From: Hyphomonas atlantica corrig.
GTDB taxonomy: Bacteria > Pseudomonadota > Alphaproteobacteria > Caulobacterales > Hyphomonadaceae
Assembly (NCBI RefSeq): GCF_000682715.1
Contig: NZ_AWFH01000012.1
Span: 248,001 to 312,000 of the forward strand
Length of the DNA stretch: 64,000 nucleotides
Direction of reading: 5' to 3'
Under the pieces are notes generated by a model. The model was not told where the DNA came from. It was given only the letters and a program-made list of their open reading frames with translations, and made no database searches. A program made the translations under genes and the position numbers. This document shows positions 20,769 to 28,052 of the stretch, piece by piece (positions within the stretch are counted from its first letter, which is position 1; each line of letters opens with the position of its first letter).

Positions 20769-21398
20769 CTACTGCTCGAAGACGAAGGACACCGACACTG
20801 GAACCGCCGGGCTGATGGACGGTAAAGCCGCCACTTCGCGCAAGGCTTCAAGGCCCGCATCCAGTTCGAAATCAGCGGCGTGTACCAGAACCGGACTTGC
20901 GGATTCCACCAGCACCTTGTCAGCGCCAACCCGTGTTACGAACAGGTCTGCGAAATATGCATTCTCCGCACCGTGCAGGCCGACAGTGATGTCAGCCTCG
21001 ATCCGCCTCCGGTCGCCTTCTTCCATTTCACTGAAGGCATCAAGCGCTGTCTCGGACGTAATGGTCAGCGTGGGATGGGTTTCGGTTTCGAACAGCATCG
21101 CGCGCATCCGCTCGTCCCGCAGCTCAATGGCCGTGTCCACGCTGTCCAGCGCGATTTCAATCGTCGCCGCCCCTTCGGGGGTCACACTGCCCGTCATCGT
21201 CTTGAATGTGTGAATCTCGGCTAGCTCATCGGCCTTTGTGGAAACAAATGTCAGCCGCGACTCCTCGCTTACCAGATGCCAATCGGCGCTGGCATCTATT
21301 GACGAGCCAGGGACAGGGGCTTCGGTGCTGGAGGGCGCACCACAAGCGGTGAGCGCAAGGGCGCAGGCCCCGGCCAGAATGCTAAGGCGAATGGTCAT
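20769..21398 (-). CDS. YceI-family lipoprotein
   Basis: A lipocalin-like beta-barrel of the YceI family, whose members bind isoprenoid chains in the periplasm. The 209-residue protein has a lipoprotein signal (lipobox LTAC, Cys19). The family pattern is visible in VSEESRLTFVSTK, the FKTMTGSV strand, the EIALDSVDTAIELRDERMR loop and ETHPTLTI. The start is the ATG at 21398; codons further upstream extend the frame by 69 residues without resemblance to a secretion signal. Substrate unknown. Confidence 0.9.
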   Translation of the reverse strand: MTIRLSILAGACALALTACGAPSSTEAPVPGSSIDASADWHLVSEESRLTFVSTKADELAEIHTFKTMTGSVTPEGAATIEIALDSVDTAIELRDERMRAMLFETETHPTLTITSETALDAFSEMEEGDRRRIEADITVGLHGAENAYFADLFVTRVGADKVLVESASPVLVHAADFELDAGLEALREVAALPSISPAVPVSVSFVFEQ

Positions 21399-21447
21399 GA
21401 TCGGTCTCCGGAAAAGTCGGGGCTTGAGGTCTGCGAGGGAAAGGGGG

Positions 21448-22182
21448 TCAGCTCCAGCGCTTGGCAAGCTTCTGGCTGGTCGCGTCCGCATTCTGTGTCG
21501 CCGCGCCCTGATAGCCAGTGATAGAGTCTGCCACGAACGGATTGTCCTGGCGCTCCTGACCGAAGGTCGAGAGGGGGCCGTGTCCCGGCACAAAGCGCAT
21601 TTCATTGCCCAGCGGCCAGAGCTTGCCCGTGATGGAGTCGATCAGTTGCTGGTGGTTTCCGCGCGGAAAGTCTGTCCGCCCGATGGAGCCACGGAACAGC
21701 ACATCGCCGACAAAGGCCAGCGCGCCCGCCTTGTTGTAGATCACGACATGGCCAGGCGTATGACCAGGGCAATGTGCGACGCCAAACTTGTTGCCGGACA
21801 GTTCCAGTTCGTCGCCGTCATGCAGGTAACGATCCGGTTTCACATTGCGTCCATCGGTGATGCCGTATTTCGCGCCCTGCGCTTCCAGTTCATCCAGAAG
21901 CCATTGGTCATCTTCATGTGGTCCGATGATCTGGCAGCCCGTCCGCTCCGAAACCTCGGTCGCGGCCCCCGCATGATCCAGATGGCCATGCGTCAGCCAC
22001 ACGCCGACAATCTTCACGCCGAACTGGTCAGCCGCGCCCATGAGCTTGTCGACCTCACCACCGGGATCAATGAACACGCCTTCCATGGTCTCTGTGGACC
22101 AGATCATGGACGTGTTCTGCTGCAGGGGCGTCACCGGGATGATGCGGATTTCGAGCTTCGGCTGAGAGGATTGGTCTGTCAT
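21448..22182 (-). CDS. Metallo-beta-lactamase-fold hydrolase, glyoxalase II type
   Basis: A 244-residue MBL-fold enzyme. The metal motif THGHLDH is at residues 64-70, with further ligands in HCPGHTPGHV, in FVGDVLF and near FVPGHGP. This layout fits glyoxalase II-like thioester hydrolases or persulfide dioxygenases; the short length without the full GloB C-terminal domain argues for the YcbL/GloC-like group. The start at MTDQS is preferred over a frame extension of eight residues. It lies 49 bases ahead of the YceI gene on the same strand. Confidence 0.85.
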   Translation of the reverse strand: MTDQSSQPKLEIRIIPVTPLQQNTSMIWSTETMEGVFIDPGGEVDKLMGAADQFGVKIVGVWLTHGHLDHAGAATEVSERTGCQIIGPHEDDQWLLDELEAQGAKYGITDGRNVKPDRYLHDGDELELSGNKFGVAHCPGHTPGHVVIYNKAGALAFVGDVLFRGSIGRTDFPRGNHQQLIDSITGKLWPLGNEMRFVPGHGPLSTFGQERQDNPFVADSITGYQGAATQNADATSQKLAKRWS

Positions 22183-22292
22183 GCGTCCAGAAATAGCGAT
22201 CCCCACCGCATTCGTGAAGGTGTAACCGTGCTTTCCCTTGCGCCGGGCTTTGGTTTAAATGGGTTAACGAGCAATCGAGATGGAGACTGCCC

Positions 22293-23273
22293 ATGCGCAT
22301 GCCGCGCCACGCCTATGGCCACAAAACCCGCAGCGGCGGTTTTGGCGGATTGTTGCGCAGCAGGTTCAGCCTGATTCTGGTGGGTTTGTTCCTGGTGTTT
22401 CTCTATTGGCAAGCCAATCAGAGCGAAGTGCCCTTCACCGGGCGCAAACAGCTGAACACGGTCTCGATTGAAAAAGAAGTTCAACTCGGCCAGCAATCCT
22501 ATCTCCAGATCCTCAATCAGGAGCAGGACAGGGGCAATGAAGTGTTCTGCGCGTCGGGCACGGTATGCGCTGGCGAGGCCGCTGAATACACGCAAGCCGT
22601 TCGCGACATCGGTCTGCGCCTTCAGGCTGCTGCTGTCGAGCTGGAGCAGGATTTGCTGCGCCAGGGGGCTTCTTTCACGCCCGTCGCAGATCAATTCGAC
22701 TGGACTTATTATGTCGTGGACTCGGAAACGCCGAATGCCTTCTGCCTGCCCGGCGGATACGTGGCGATCTATACCGGCATCCTGGATGTGACCGGCAATT
22801 ACGACGGTTCGGTCAGCACCGCGGACATTGAAGACCTCGACAAACTGGCGGTCGTGATGGGGCACGAGATCGGCCATGCGCTCGCCCATCATGGTGCCGA
22901 GCGTGTCAGCCAGCAGCGGGTCGTTCAATTCGGCCAGATCGCTGTAGGTGTCGGCCTGGGTGACATGGACGCCTCCCAGCAGCGCGCCATCATGCAGGCC
23001 TTCGGCGTTGCGGCGCAGGGTGGAATGCTGGCCTATTCGCGCCAGCATGAAACAGAAGCCGACAAGATCGGTCTCGATCTGCTGGTTCGTGCCTGTTACG
23101 ACCCACGTGAAGCGCCGGAACTGTGGGAGCGGATGGGGCAGATTGGCGGCGGGCAACGTCCGCCGGAATGGATGTCCACACACCCGGCTTCTGAAACGCG
23201 CGCAGAGAATTTCCGCCAATGGATGCCGGATGCGATCGCGGAATATGAGCGCCGCTGCGGGCCGCTCAGCTAG
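22293..23273 (+). CDS. M48-family zinc metalloprotease, membrane-anchored
   Basis: A 326-residue peptidase with one N-terminal membrane span (about residues 26-43), the catalytic HEIGH at 191-195 and the third-ligand region ETEADKIG about 60 residues later. These match the Oma1/YcaL/LoiP-type M48 group, which performs quality control at membranes. The start ATG at 22293 is followed by another in-frame ATG at 22299. Its 3' end overlaps the convergent DUF218 gene by four bases. A second M48 protein of different architecture is encoded at 47798. Confidence 0.9.
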   Translation: MRMPRHAYGHKTRSGGFGGLLRSRFSLILVGLFLVFLYWQANQSEVPFTGRKQLNTVSIEKEVQLGQQSYLQILNQEQDRGNEVFCASGTVCAGEAAEYTQAVRDIGLRLQAAAVELEQDLLRQGASFTPVADQFDWTYYVVDSETPNAFCLPGGYVAIYTGILDVTGNYDGSVSTADIEDLDKLAVVMGHEIGHALAHHGAERVSQQRVVQFGQIAVGVGLGDMDASQQRAIMQAFGVAAQGGMLAYSRQHETEADKIGLDLLVRACYDPREAPELWERMGQIGGGQRPPEWMSTHPASETRAENFRQWMPDAIAEYERRCGPLS

Positions 23274-23908
23274 GCGTCTTCATCATCACCGCGTAGTCGG
23301 TCAATGATCGCATCGCGCCAGCTTTCCGGCATCAGGAACAAAGTCCACGCGCCTGCTTCATAATGGGCGCGACGCCAGATATCGAGCGGGTTGAACCCAC
23401 CTCTGGGGCAGGCGCCATATGCTTTCGCCTGATTGCCGGGATGGCTGGCATAAACCGCCTTTGCGCGCAGGATGTGCATGCAGTTGGAGATGAAGACGAT
23501 CTTGCCGCTTTCTGCGGTGCTGGTCGTGTTGGCGAGGTTTTCCAGGCCGGAAATCGTGTCGCGGCTTTCGACATCTGCGCTGACTTTTTCTGCACGGCCA
23601 GACCGCCGGGCGGCAAGCAATGCCATCTCCTGGCTGCCGAGCCGGCCTTCCTGTGGCCGGTGCCCACCGACAACGAGAAGCCGGTCAAGCTTCTCGGCCT
23701 TCAGAAGGGCGACGCCCTTGTCTATCCGGGCAGACGCATCGGCCGCATTGTCAGTATAGAAAATGATGCCCCGCCCACCAGACAGCTTGCCGGTTTCATC
23801 TGAAAGGCGTGTCACGCCCCAGAACAATAGCGTCGCGACAAGGTCAGCTACGACCAGCCAGATCAACAAGGTTCGAATGCGGTGAATCACAAGGGCTATA
23901 ATCACCAA
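23270..23908 (-). CDS. DUF218 (YdcF/SanA-like) membrane protein
   Basis: A 212-residue protein with one N-terminal membrane span (about residues 10-32) and the DUF218 domain: LLVVGGHR, a conserved S/T-rich segment with ESRDTISGLENLAN, and VFISNCMHILRAKAVY. Relatives such as SanA and ElyC affect envelope permeability and lipid-carrier-dependent steps; the catalytic activity is not established. The start is uncertain: the longest frame begins with TTG, followed at once by GTG and by a further GTG five codons on, and no ATG is available. Confidence 0.8.
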   Translation of the reverse strand: MVIIALVIHRIRTLLIWLVVADLVATLLFWGVTRLSDETGKLSGGRGIIFYTDNAADASARIDKGVALLKAEKLDRLLVVGGHRPQEGRLGSQEMALLAARRSGRAEKVSADVESRDTISGLENLANTTSTAESGKIVFISNCMHILRAKAVYASHPGNQAKAYGACPRGGFNPLDIWRRAHYEAGAWTLFLMPESWRDAIIDRLRGDDEDA

Positions 23909-23961
23909 CTCGCTGTCCGCCGCTAGAGCGGATGTGCAACATCTGCTCCATATTTGCAGTG

Positions 23962-24387
23962 TTAGTCATTTAGAGAAGGCGCTGCCAGCGCAGCGAGATA
24001 ATCCCGCACGGGTGTTGTCAGATCATCTGGCAGATCATCCAGCGCAAACCAGCCCCATCCGCCATGCTTTTCCGGCTCCATCACGCGTGGTTCACCGGTG
24101 ACAATCCGCGCAGAATAAACCGGCGCGACCCAGTGCCGACCATCGCCCTTGTCGATGGTCTCCGCAATACAGGCGAGCCCGGTCAGCTCGATCTGGATGC
24201 CGAGTTCTTCCTCGATTTCCCGGCGCGCCGTGTCTTCTGCCCGTTCGCCGAAATCGATCTTGCCGCCCGGCAGGCCCCAGGCTCCGGCTTCAGGCTCTTT
24301 CAGGCGCTGGATCAGGAGAAGGCGGCCGGAATCGTCGCGAATGGCCGCGCCGCAACCGGCGCCGGGCAGGGAATCAGAATCACTCAT
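23962..24387 (-). CDS. NUDIX hydrolase
   Basis: A 141-residue pyrophosphohydrolase. The NUDIX box reads GGKIDFGERAEDTARREIEE followed by ELGI, with the metal-binding REIEEE core intact. The start at MSDSDSLPGAG fits the family, while upstream frame extension does not. The beginning (GAAIRDDSGRLLLIQR) and the C-terminal GWFALDDLPDDL resemble the nucleotide-sanitising (MutT-like or ADP-ribose/dCTP) subgroups; substrate unknown. It is divergent from the VOC gene. Confidence 0.92.
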   Translation of the reverse strand: MSDSDSLPGAGCGAAIRDDSGRLLLIQRLKEPEAGAWGLPGGKIDFGERAEDTARREIEEELGIQIELTGLACIAETIDKGDGRHWVAPVYSARIVTGEPRVMEPEKHGGWGWFALDDLPDDLTTPVRDYLAALAAPSLND

Positions 24388-24496
24388 GTCAGTTATCTTA
24401 TCAGGAGTATGCCTGCGCCCGCACCGCGAACCTGTTTTGGATATGTTTTGGAACAGGGTATCGTGTCGGCGGGAAACATTGAGAGGGGAAGAACCA

Positions 24497-24895
24497 ATGG
24501 CAAAAGTGATCGGGCTCGGAGGGCTGTTCTTTCTTTGCAAGGACGTGGACGCAACCCGCGCATGGTACACGCGCGTTCTGGGCATCGAGATTGATGATTA
24601 TGGCGGGTCCAGCTTTTCGCAGGCTGATGCTGCCGCGCAATTCCCGCAAGGGGCCCGCACGATCTGGGCGCCCTTCAAGGCAGAGAGCGACTATTTCAAG
24701 CCATCCGATAGCGACTTCATGATGAATCTGATGGTGGACGATCTGGACGGCATGATCGAGCGGGTCAGGGCAGAAGGCGTTTCGGTGGAGGGAGAGCCAA
24801 TGGTCGAGAGCTATGGCAAGTTTGCCTGGGTGATGGATCCCGATGGCCGCAAGATCGAGCTGTGGCAGCCAATCGAGTCCGAGCCCGCAGTCTGA
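24497..24895 (+). CDS. VOC-superfamily (glyoxalase-like) protein
   Basis: A 132-residue vicinal-oxygen-chelate domain protein. It has the repeated beta-alpha-beta-beta-beta pattern, with FFLCKDVDATRAWYTRVLG at the start and the C-terminal WVMDPDGRKIELWQP, which carries the metal-ligand Glu. The start ATG is preceded by GAGAGGGGAAG, a strong ribosome binding site; an upstream in-frame extension overlaps the NUDIX gene and is not coding. Could be a glyoxalase, dioxygenase or resistance protein; the substrate is unknown. Confidence 0.88.
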   Translation: MAKVIGLGGLFFLCKDVDATRAWYTRVLGIEIDDYGGSSFSQADAAAQFPQGARTIWAPFKAESDYFKPSDSDFMMNLMVDDLDGMIERVRAEGVSVEGEPMVESYGKFAWVMDPDGRKIELWQPIESEPAV

Positions 24896-24899
24896 CGGA

Positions 24900-25511
24900 T
24901 CAGAACCAGCCCGCAACCTTGCCCCATGGCACGAACAGCAGCGTGATGGTCAGTGCCGCCAAAGTGGCGGTGAAACCCGCCAGCATCACCGCGCCATCTC
25001 GCGCAACGAGGCCGAGGCCAAACAAGGTTATCGCGACACCTGGGGCCGCAACAGCGAACGGGACCAGTTCCAGCGGAATCATCAGGATTGCAAGAACGGA
25101 GACGGCGACTGCGGCCAGATAGGTCGCCGCTTTCCCTGCGGCCCAGGAAAGTCGCTCCGTAATCATCCGGTCCACCCGTTTCAGCCATGGCTTCACGCGG
25201 TCTTCGGCCTGTTCCAGCTTTTCAGTTTCGATAGATTGGTTCTGAATGAAAGAGGGCATCCAGATATGACTGGCCCCGAACAGGATCTGCAGACTGAAAA
25301 GAAGAATCACGAAACCGACAATCGCTGGCAGGCCCGGAATGCCGCCGAGCGGCGGCAGCACGACCAACAAGCCCAGCAGGGTGATGATGGGTCCGAAAGA
25401 GCGCTGCCCGAACATGTCGAGCAGGTCTCCAATGGAGACCTCGCCATCATCGCCTTCTTCAACGGCGGTTTCGAGAACGTTTTCGAGCGGGTCGCTTTGT
25501 GGTGCGGTCAT
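24900..25511 (-). CDS. ExoD-family membrane protein
   Basis: A 203-residue protein of the ExoD family (named for exopolysaccharide synthesis in Rhizobium; actual activity unclear). An acidic N-terminus is followed by GQRSFGPIITLLGLLVVLPPLGGIPG, which contains the family signature, and four to five membrane spans. ATG at 25511 is chosen because AGGAAGGAC precedes it, rather than an upstream TTG. Its 3' end faces the VOC gene with four bases between them. Confidence 0.88.
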   Translation of the reverse strand: MTAPQSDPLENVLETAVEEGDDGEVSIGDLLDMFGQRSFGPIITLLGLLVVLPPLGGIPGLPAIVGFVILLFSLQILFGASHIWMPSFIQNQSIETEKLEQAEDRVKPWLKRVDRMITERLSWAAGKAATYLAAVAVSVLAILMIPLELVPFAVAAPGVAITLFGLGLVARDGAVMLAGFTATLAALTITLLFVPWGKVAGWF

Positions 25512-25568
25512 GTCCTTCCTCGTGCTTGCGGATTGAACGCGCAAGCGCCGGATCGGTTCTCATAACGC

Positions 25569-25604
25569 AAAAAAATGGCCGCCTGGCGAAACACCAGAGC
25601 GGCC
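25569..25604 (-). terminator. Rho-independent terminator of the small secreted-protein gene
   Basis: Read on the minus strand, GGCCGC and CTGG pair with CCAG and GCGGCC around a 7-base loop with one bulge, followed by ATTTTTTT. It lies 32 bases after the stop of the gene ending at 25636. Confidence 0.85.
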
Positions 25605-25635
25605 CGAGGAGAGGACTGCTAGTCAGTCTGACGAT

Positions 25636-25929
25636 CTAGCGTGCAGATTTCTTGCACGACTCGATGTCGTCAGCTTCCAATTCAGATTTGTCGTTGCCGT
25701 AGGACACGATCACGCCAGCTTTTTTCGCGATTTTCTTGCAGTCGCGAACAGAGGCTTTCTTGCGGTCGAGGTCGCCCTTGCAAACAGTGCCTTCGCACAG
25801 CCAGACGGTGCCGATGGCAACAACCTGGCCGTCTTTCACCGGTTCGGCGGTTTCGAAGGTGAATGTGGTTGCAAATGCAGGTGCGCTGAGCGCGACGAAA
25901 GCGGCAGCAGTCAGGGCTGAGCGGATCAT
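25636..25929 (-). CDS. Small secreted protein resembling the CC_3452 family
   Basis: A 97-residue protein with a clear signal peptide (MIRSALTAAAFVALSAPAFA). The mature part has four cysteines in the pattern WLCEGTVC, VRDCKK, IESCKK, which could form two disulfides. The pattern of a Cys pair after an aliphatic-Trp strand, a C-K-K helix and a final Cys resembles small periplasmic proteins typified by Caulobacter CC_3452. Function unknown. The ATG at 25929 gives the signal peptide; longer frames do not. Confidence 0.75.
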   Translation of the reverse strand: MIRSALTAAAFVALSAPAFATTFTFETAEPVKDGQVVAIGTVWLCEGTVCKGDLDRKKASVRDCKKIAKKAGVIVSYGNDKSELEADDIESCKKSAR

Positions 25930-26045
25930 GGGAGAAAACCTTTCGGTACGTGGACTTTGGAAACGGTGCCGGACCCTAAGTGTCCGTACCGTCCCCATAA
26001 CGATTGCTGACGAAAACGTCAATCATTCAGCCTTCCTTAGTTCAG

Positions 26046-26399
26046 CTAGCCGCCAACATCCGCCACCATGCGCGGGGCGAGGTCTGACTTGGACATATAG
26101 GCGGCGGTCAGGCTGGGATGGTCGATCTTGTTCACAGCCTCGGCGACAATGCGCGACACACAGTGATCATCGACGCGCGGTGCGCTCGACACCGGCAACT
26201 CATAGCGACACAGGGAAACAGCCTGATCCTCAACGGAATCAAGGACGGAGGCCGCGCCGAGTCGCGTGTGCAGTGCGCTGTTATCATACTGGATTTCAGC
26301 TGAAACGGACTGTGCCGGATCGGCCATTGCAGGCGCGGCCCAGGCAATGCCGGCCAGAAGCGCGGCGGTTGTAAGCAGGGAAAGACGGGAAGACGGCAT
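26046..26399 (-). CDS. UrcA-family small secreted protein
   Basis: A 117-residue protein with a signal peptide ending in AAPAMA. UrcA-type features are the early strand VSAEIQYDNSAL with an aromatic-Asp-containing motif, a central helix, and two cysteines (SLCRYEL and DDHCVSRIV) likely to pair. The family is common in Caulobacterales and Sphingomonadales and uncharacterised. It is on the same strand as the CC_3452-like gene and 117 bases upstream of it, and divergent from the acyl-CoA dehydrogenase gene. Confidence 0.8.
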   Translation of the reverse strand: MPSSRLSLLTTAALLAGIAWAAPAMADPAQSVSAEIQYDNSALHTRLGAASVLDSVEDQAVSLCRYELPVSSAPRVDDHCVSRIVAEAVNKIDHPSLTAAYMSKSDLAPRMVADVGG

Positions 26400-26450
26400 G
26401 GGAGGAAACCTTCTTGCAGTTGCGGCCGGTGATGACCGTGTATCCAAACT

Positions 26451-26488
26451 ATAATCAATGAACAAAATGTCAATTGTTCATTGATTAT
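26451..26488. promoter_or_regulatory. Perfect 15-bp palindrome in a divergent promoter region
   Basis: ATAATCAATGAACAA (26451-26465) and its exact reverse complement (26474-26488) flank an 8-base centre. It is AT-rich in a GC-rich setting, lies between the divergent UrcA and acyl-CoA dehydrogenase genes, and is followed by a run of T. Best read as an operator or overlapping promoters; a terminator seems less likely because no gene ends here. Confidence 0.5.
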
Positions 26489-26604
26489 TTTTTTGTGTCT
26501 TTCCTGCCGTGGCGGCACAAATTGCCGTGTTGCATCGGCGCGTTATTCTCTTTGGTGGAAACGAGATCGCCAAATGCGACCGCCGAGGAGAGGACACCGG
26601 ACCC

Positions 26605-27945
26605 ATGGATTTCAATATCCCGCAGGACATTGCCGACTATCTGAACGTGCTGGACCAGTTCATCGAAGACGAGATTCGTCCGCTAGAGCAGCAAGACGAC
26701 AATATCCGCTTCTTCGACCATCGCCGTGAGTGGGCGCGCACCGATTTCGAGAATGGCGGCCTGCCTCGCCCCGAATGGGAAGAGCTGCTCAGGGAAGCGA
26801 AGCGCCGCGCCGACAAGGCGGGGCATCTGCGCTATGCTCTGCCGAAAGAATTTGGTGGTCAGGACGGCTCCAATCTCGGCATGGCCATTATCCGCGAGCA
26901 TTTTGCGAAACAGGGGCTCGGCCTGCACAATGATCTCCAGAACGAGCATTCCATCGTCGGCAACTTCCCGCAGATCCTGATGTTGCGGGATTTCGCCCGT
27001 CCGGATCAGAAGCATCTGGCAGAGGACGCGCTTAACGGGAAATTCCTAGCCTGTTTTGGATTGACCGAGCCGGACCACGGCTCTGACGCAACCCATATGG
27101 AGACGCGTGCCGTGCGTGAGAAGCGCGATGGCAAGGATGGCTGGCTGATCAATGGCGAGAAGATGTGGATCACCGGCATGCATGTCGCGACGCATATCAT
27201 GCTGTTCTGCCGGACCAGCGGTGAGGATGGCGATGCAAAGGGCATCACCTGCCTGCTTGTTCCGGCGCGTGATCCGGGCGTGATCATCGAAGAATACATG
27301 TGGACGTTCAATATGCCGACGGACCATCCGCGCCTGACCATCAAGGATGTCTGGGTGCCGGAAGATGCGGTCTTTGGTCCACCGGAAGGCGGGCTGGCCC
27401 TGGCTCAGCACTTCGTCCACGAAAACCGCATTCGCCAGGCGGCCAGCTCCGTCGGCGCGGCGATGTATTGTATCAATGAGAGCGTGCAGTACGCCCGCGA
27501 ACGCAAGCCATTCGGCAAGGCGCTGGCCACCAATCAGGCTATCCAGTTCCCGCTGGTAGAGCTTGCCACCGAGGCTGAAATGTTGCGCCTGCTGATCTTC
27601 AAGACAGCGTGGGAAATGGATCAGATGTCAAAGCCTGAAGTGGCGATCCACCTCTCCGACAAGGTGTCGATGTGCAACTACCGGGCAAACCGGCTCTGCT
27701 GCAACGCGGCTGACCGGGCGATGCAGGTGCATGGCGGCATGGGCTATTCCCGCCACAAGCCGTTCGAGCATATTTACCGCCATCACCGCCGCTATCGAAT
27801 CACGGAGGGCTCGGAAGAGATCCAGATGCGGAAAGTGGGCGGCCACCTGTTCGGCTTCATGGGCCCCAACAAGCACGGCCAGGCCAAGGGCGAAAAGGAC
27901 TCAAAAGGTAAAAGCACTGAGCCGACGGATTTTGCTGTGCGGTAG
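26605..27945 (+). CDS. Acyl-CoA dehydrogenase, ACAD10/11-like
   Basis: An FAD-dependent enzyme that introduces the alpha-beta double bond into acyl-CoA. The 446-residue protein shows the family motifs CFGLTEPDHGSDATHMET and WITGMHVATH in the middle, ARERKPFGKALATNQ, and the C-terminal AMQVHGGMGYSRHKP and YRITEGSEEIQ. The overall wording is closest to the ACAD10/11-type group. ATG at 26605 is preferred: GAGGAGAGGA precedes it, and the residues encoded upstream are unlike the family. The lysine-rich C-terminal tail after residue 420 is probably disordered. Confidence 0.93.
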   Translation: MDFNIPQDIADYLNVLDQFIEDEIRPLEQQDDNIRFFDHRREWARTDFENGGLPRPEWEELLREAKRRADKAGHLRYALPKEFGGQDGSNLGMAIIREHFAKQGLGLHNDLQNEHSIVGNFPQILMLRDFARPDQKHLAEDALNGKFLACFGLTEPDHGSDATHMETRAVREKRDGKDGWLINGEKMWITGMHVATHIMLFCRTSGEDGDAKGITCLLVPARDPGVIIEEYMWTFNMPTDHPRLTIKDVWVPEDAVFGPPEGGLALAQHFVHENRIRQAASSVGAAMYCINESVQYARERKPFGKALATNQAIQFPLVELATEAEMLRLLIFKTAWEMDQMSKPEVAIHLSDKVSMCNYRANRLCCNAADRAMQVHGGMGYSRHKPFEHIYRHHRRYRITEGSEEIQMRKVGGHLFGFMGPNKHGQAKGEKDSKGKSTEPTDFAVR

Positions 27946-27978
27946 AGAGGCAACAAAACTCCCCTCCCGCGCGAATGG

Positions 27979-27994
27979 TTAATGATCGCGTAAC
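27979..27994 (+). promoter_or_regulatory. Possible CtrA-binding box
   Basis: TTAA, seven bases, GTAAC: one mismatch from the CtrA consensus TTAA-N7-TTAAC. It lies 59 bases upstream of the phospholipase-like gene. Since the genome encodes ChpT, CtrA control is plausible, but one short site can occur by chance. Confidence 0.3.
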
Positions 27995-28052
27995 TATCAT
28001 TAGGCATTTCTCATCTGATCCAGTTTACATCAGGCGGGAAAGGGAGACTCGG

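Noticed and set aside
22250-22270. CtrA site TTTAAATGGGTTAACG before the first M48 gene
   Set aside because: The two TTAA halves are only five bases apart, which does not fit the consensus spacing.
23860-23890. tRNA T-loop-like GGTTCGAATGC
   Set aside because: It lies inside the DUF218 coding region and no acceptor, anticodon or D stem can be built around it.
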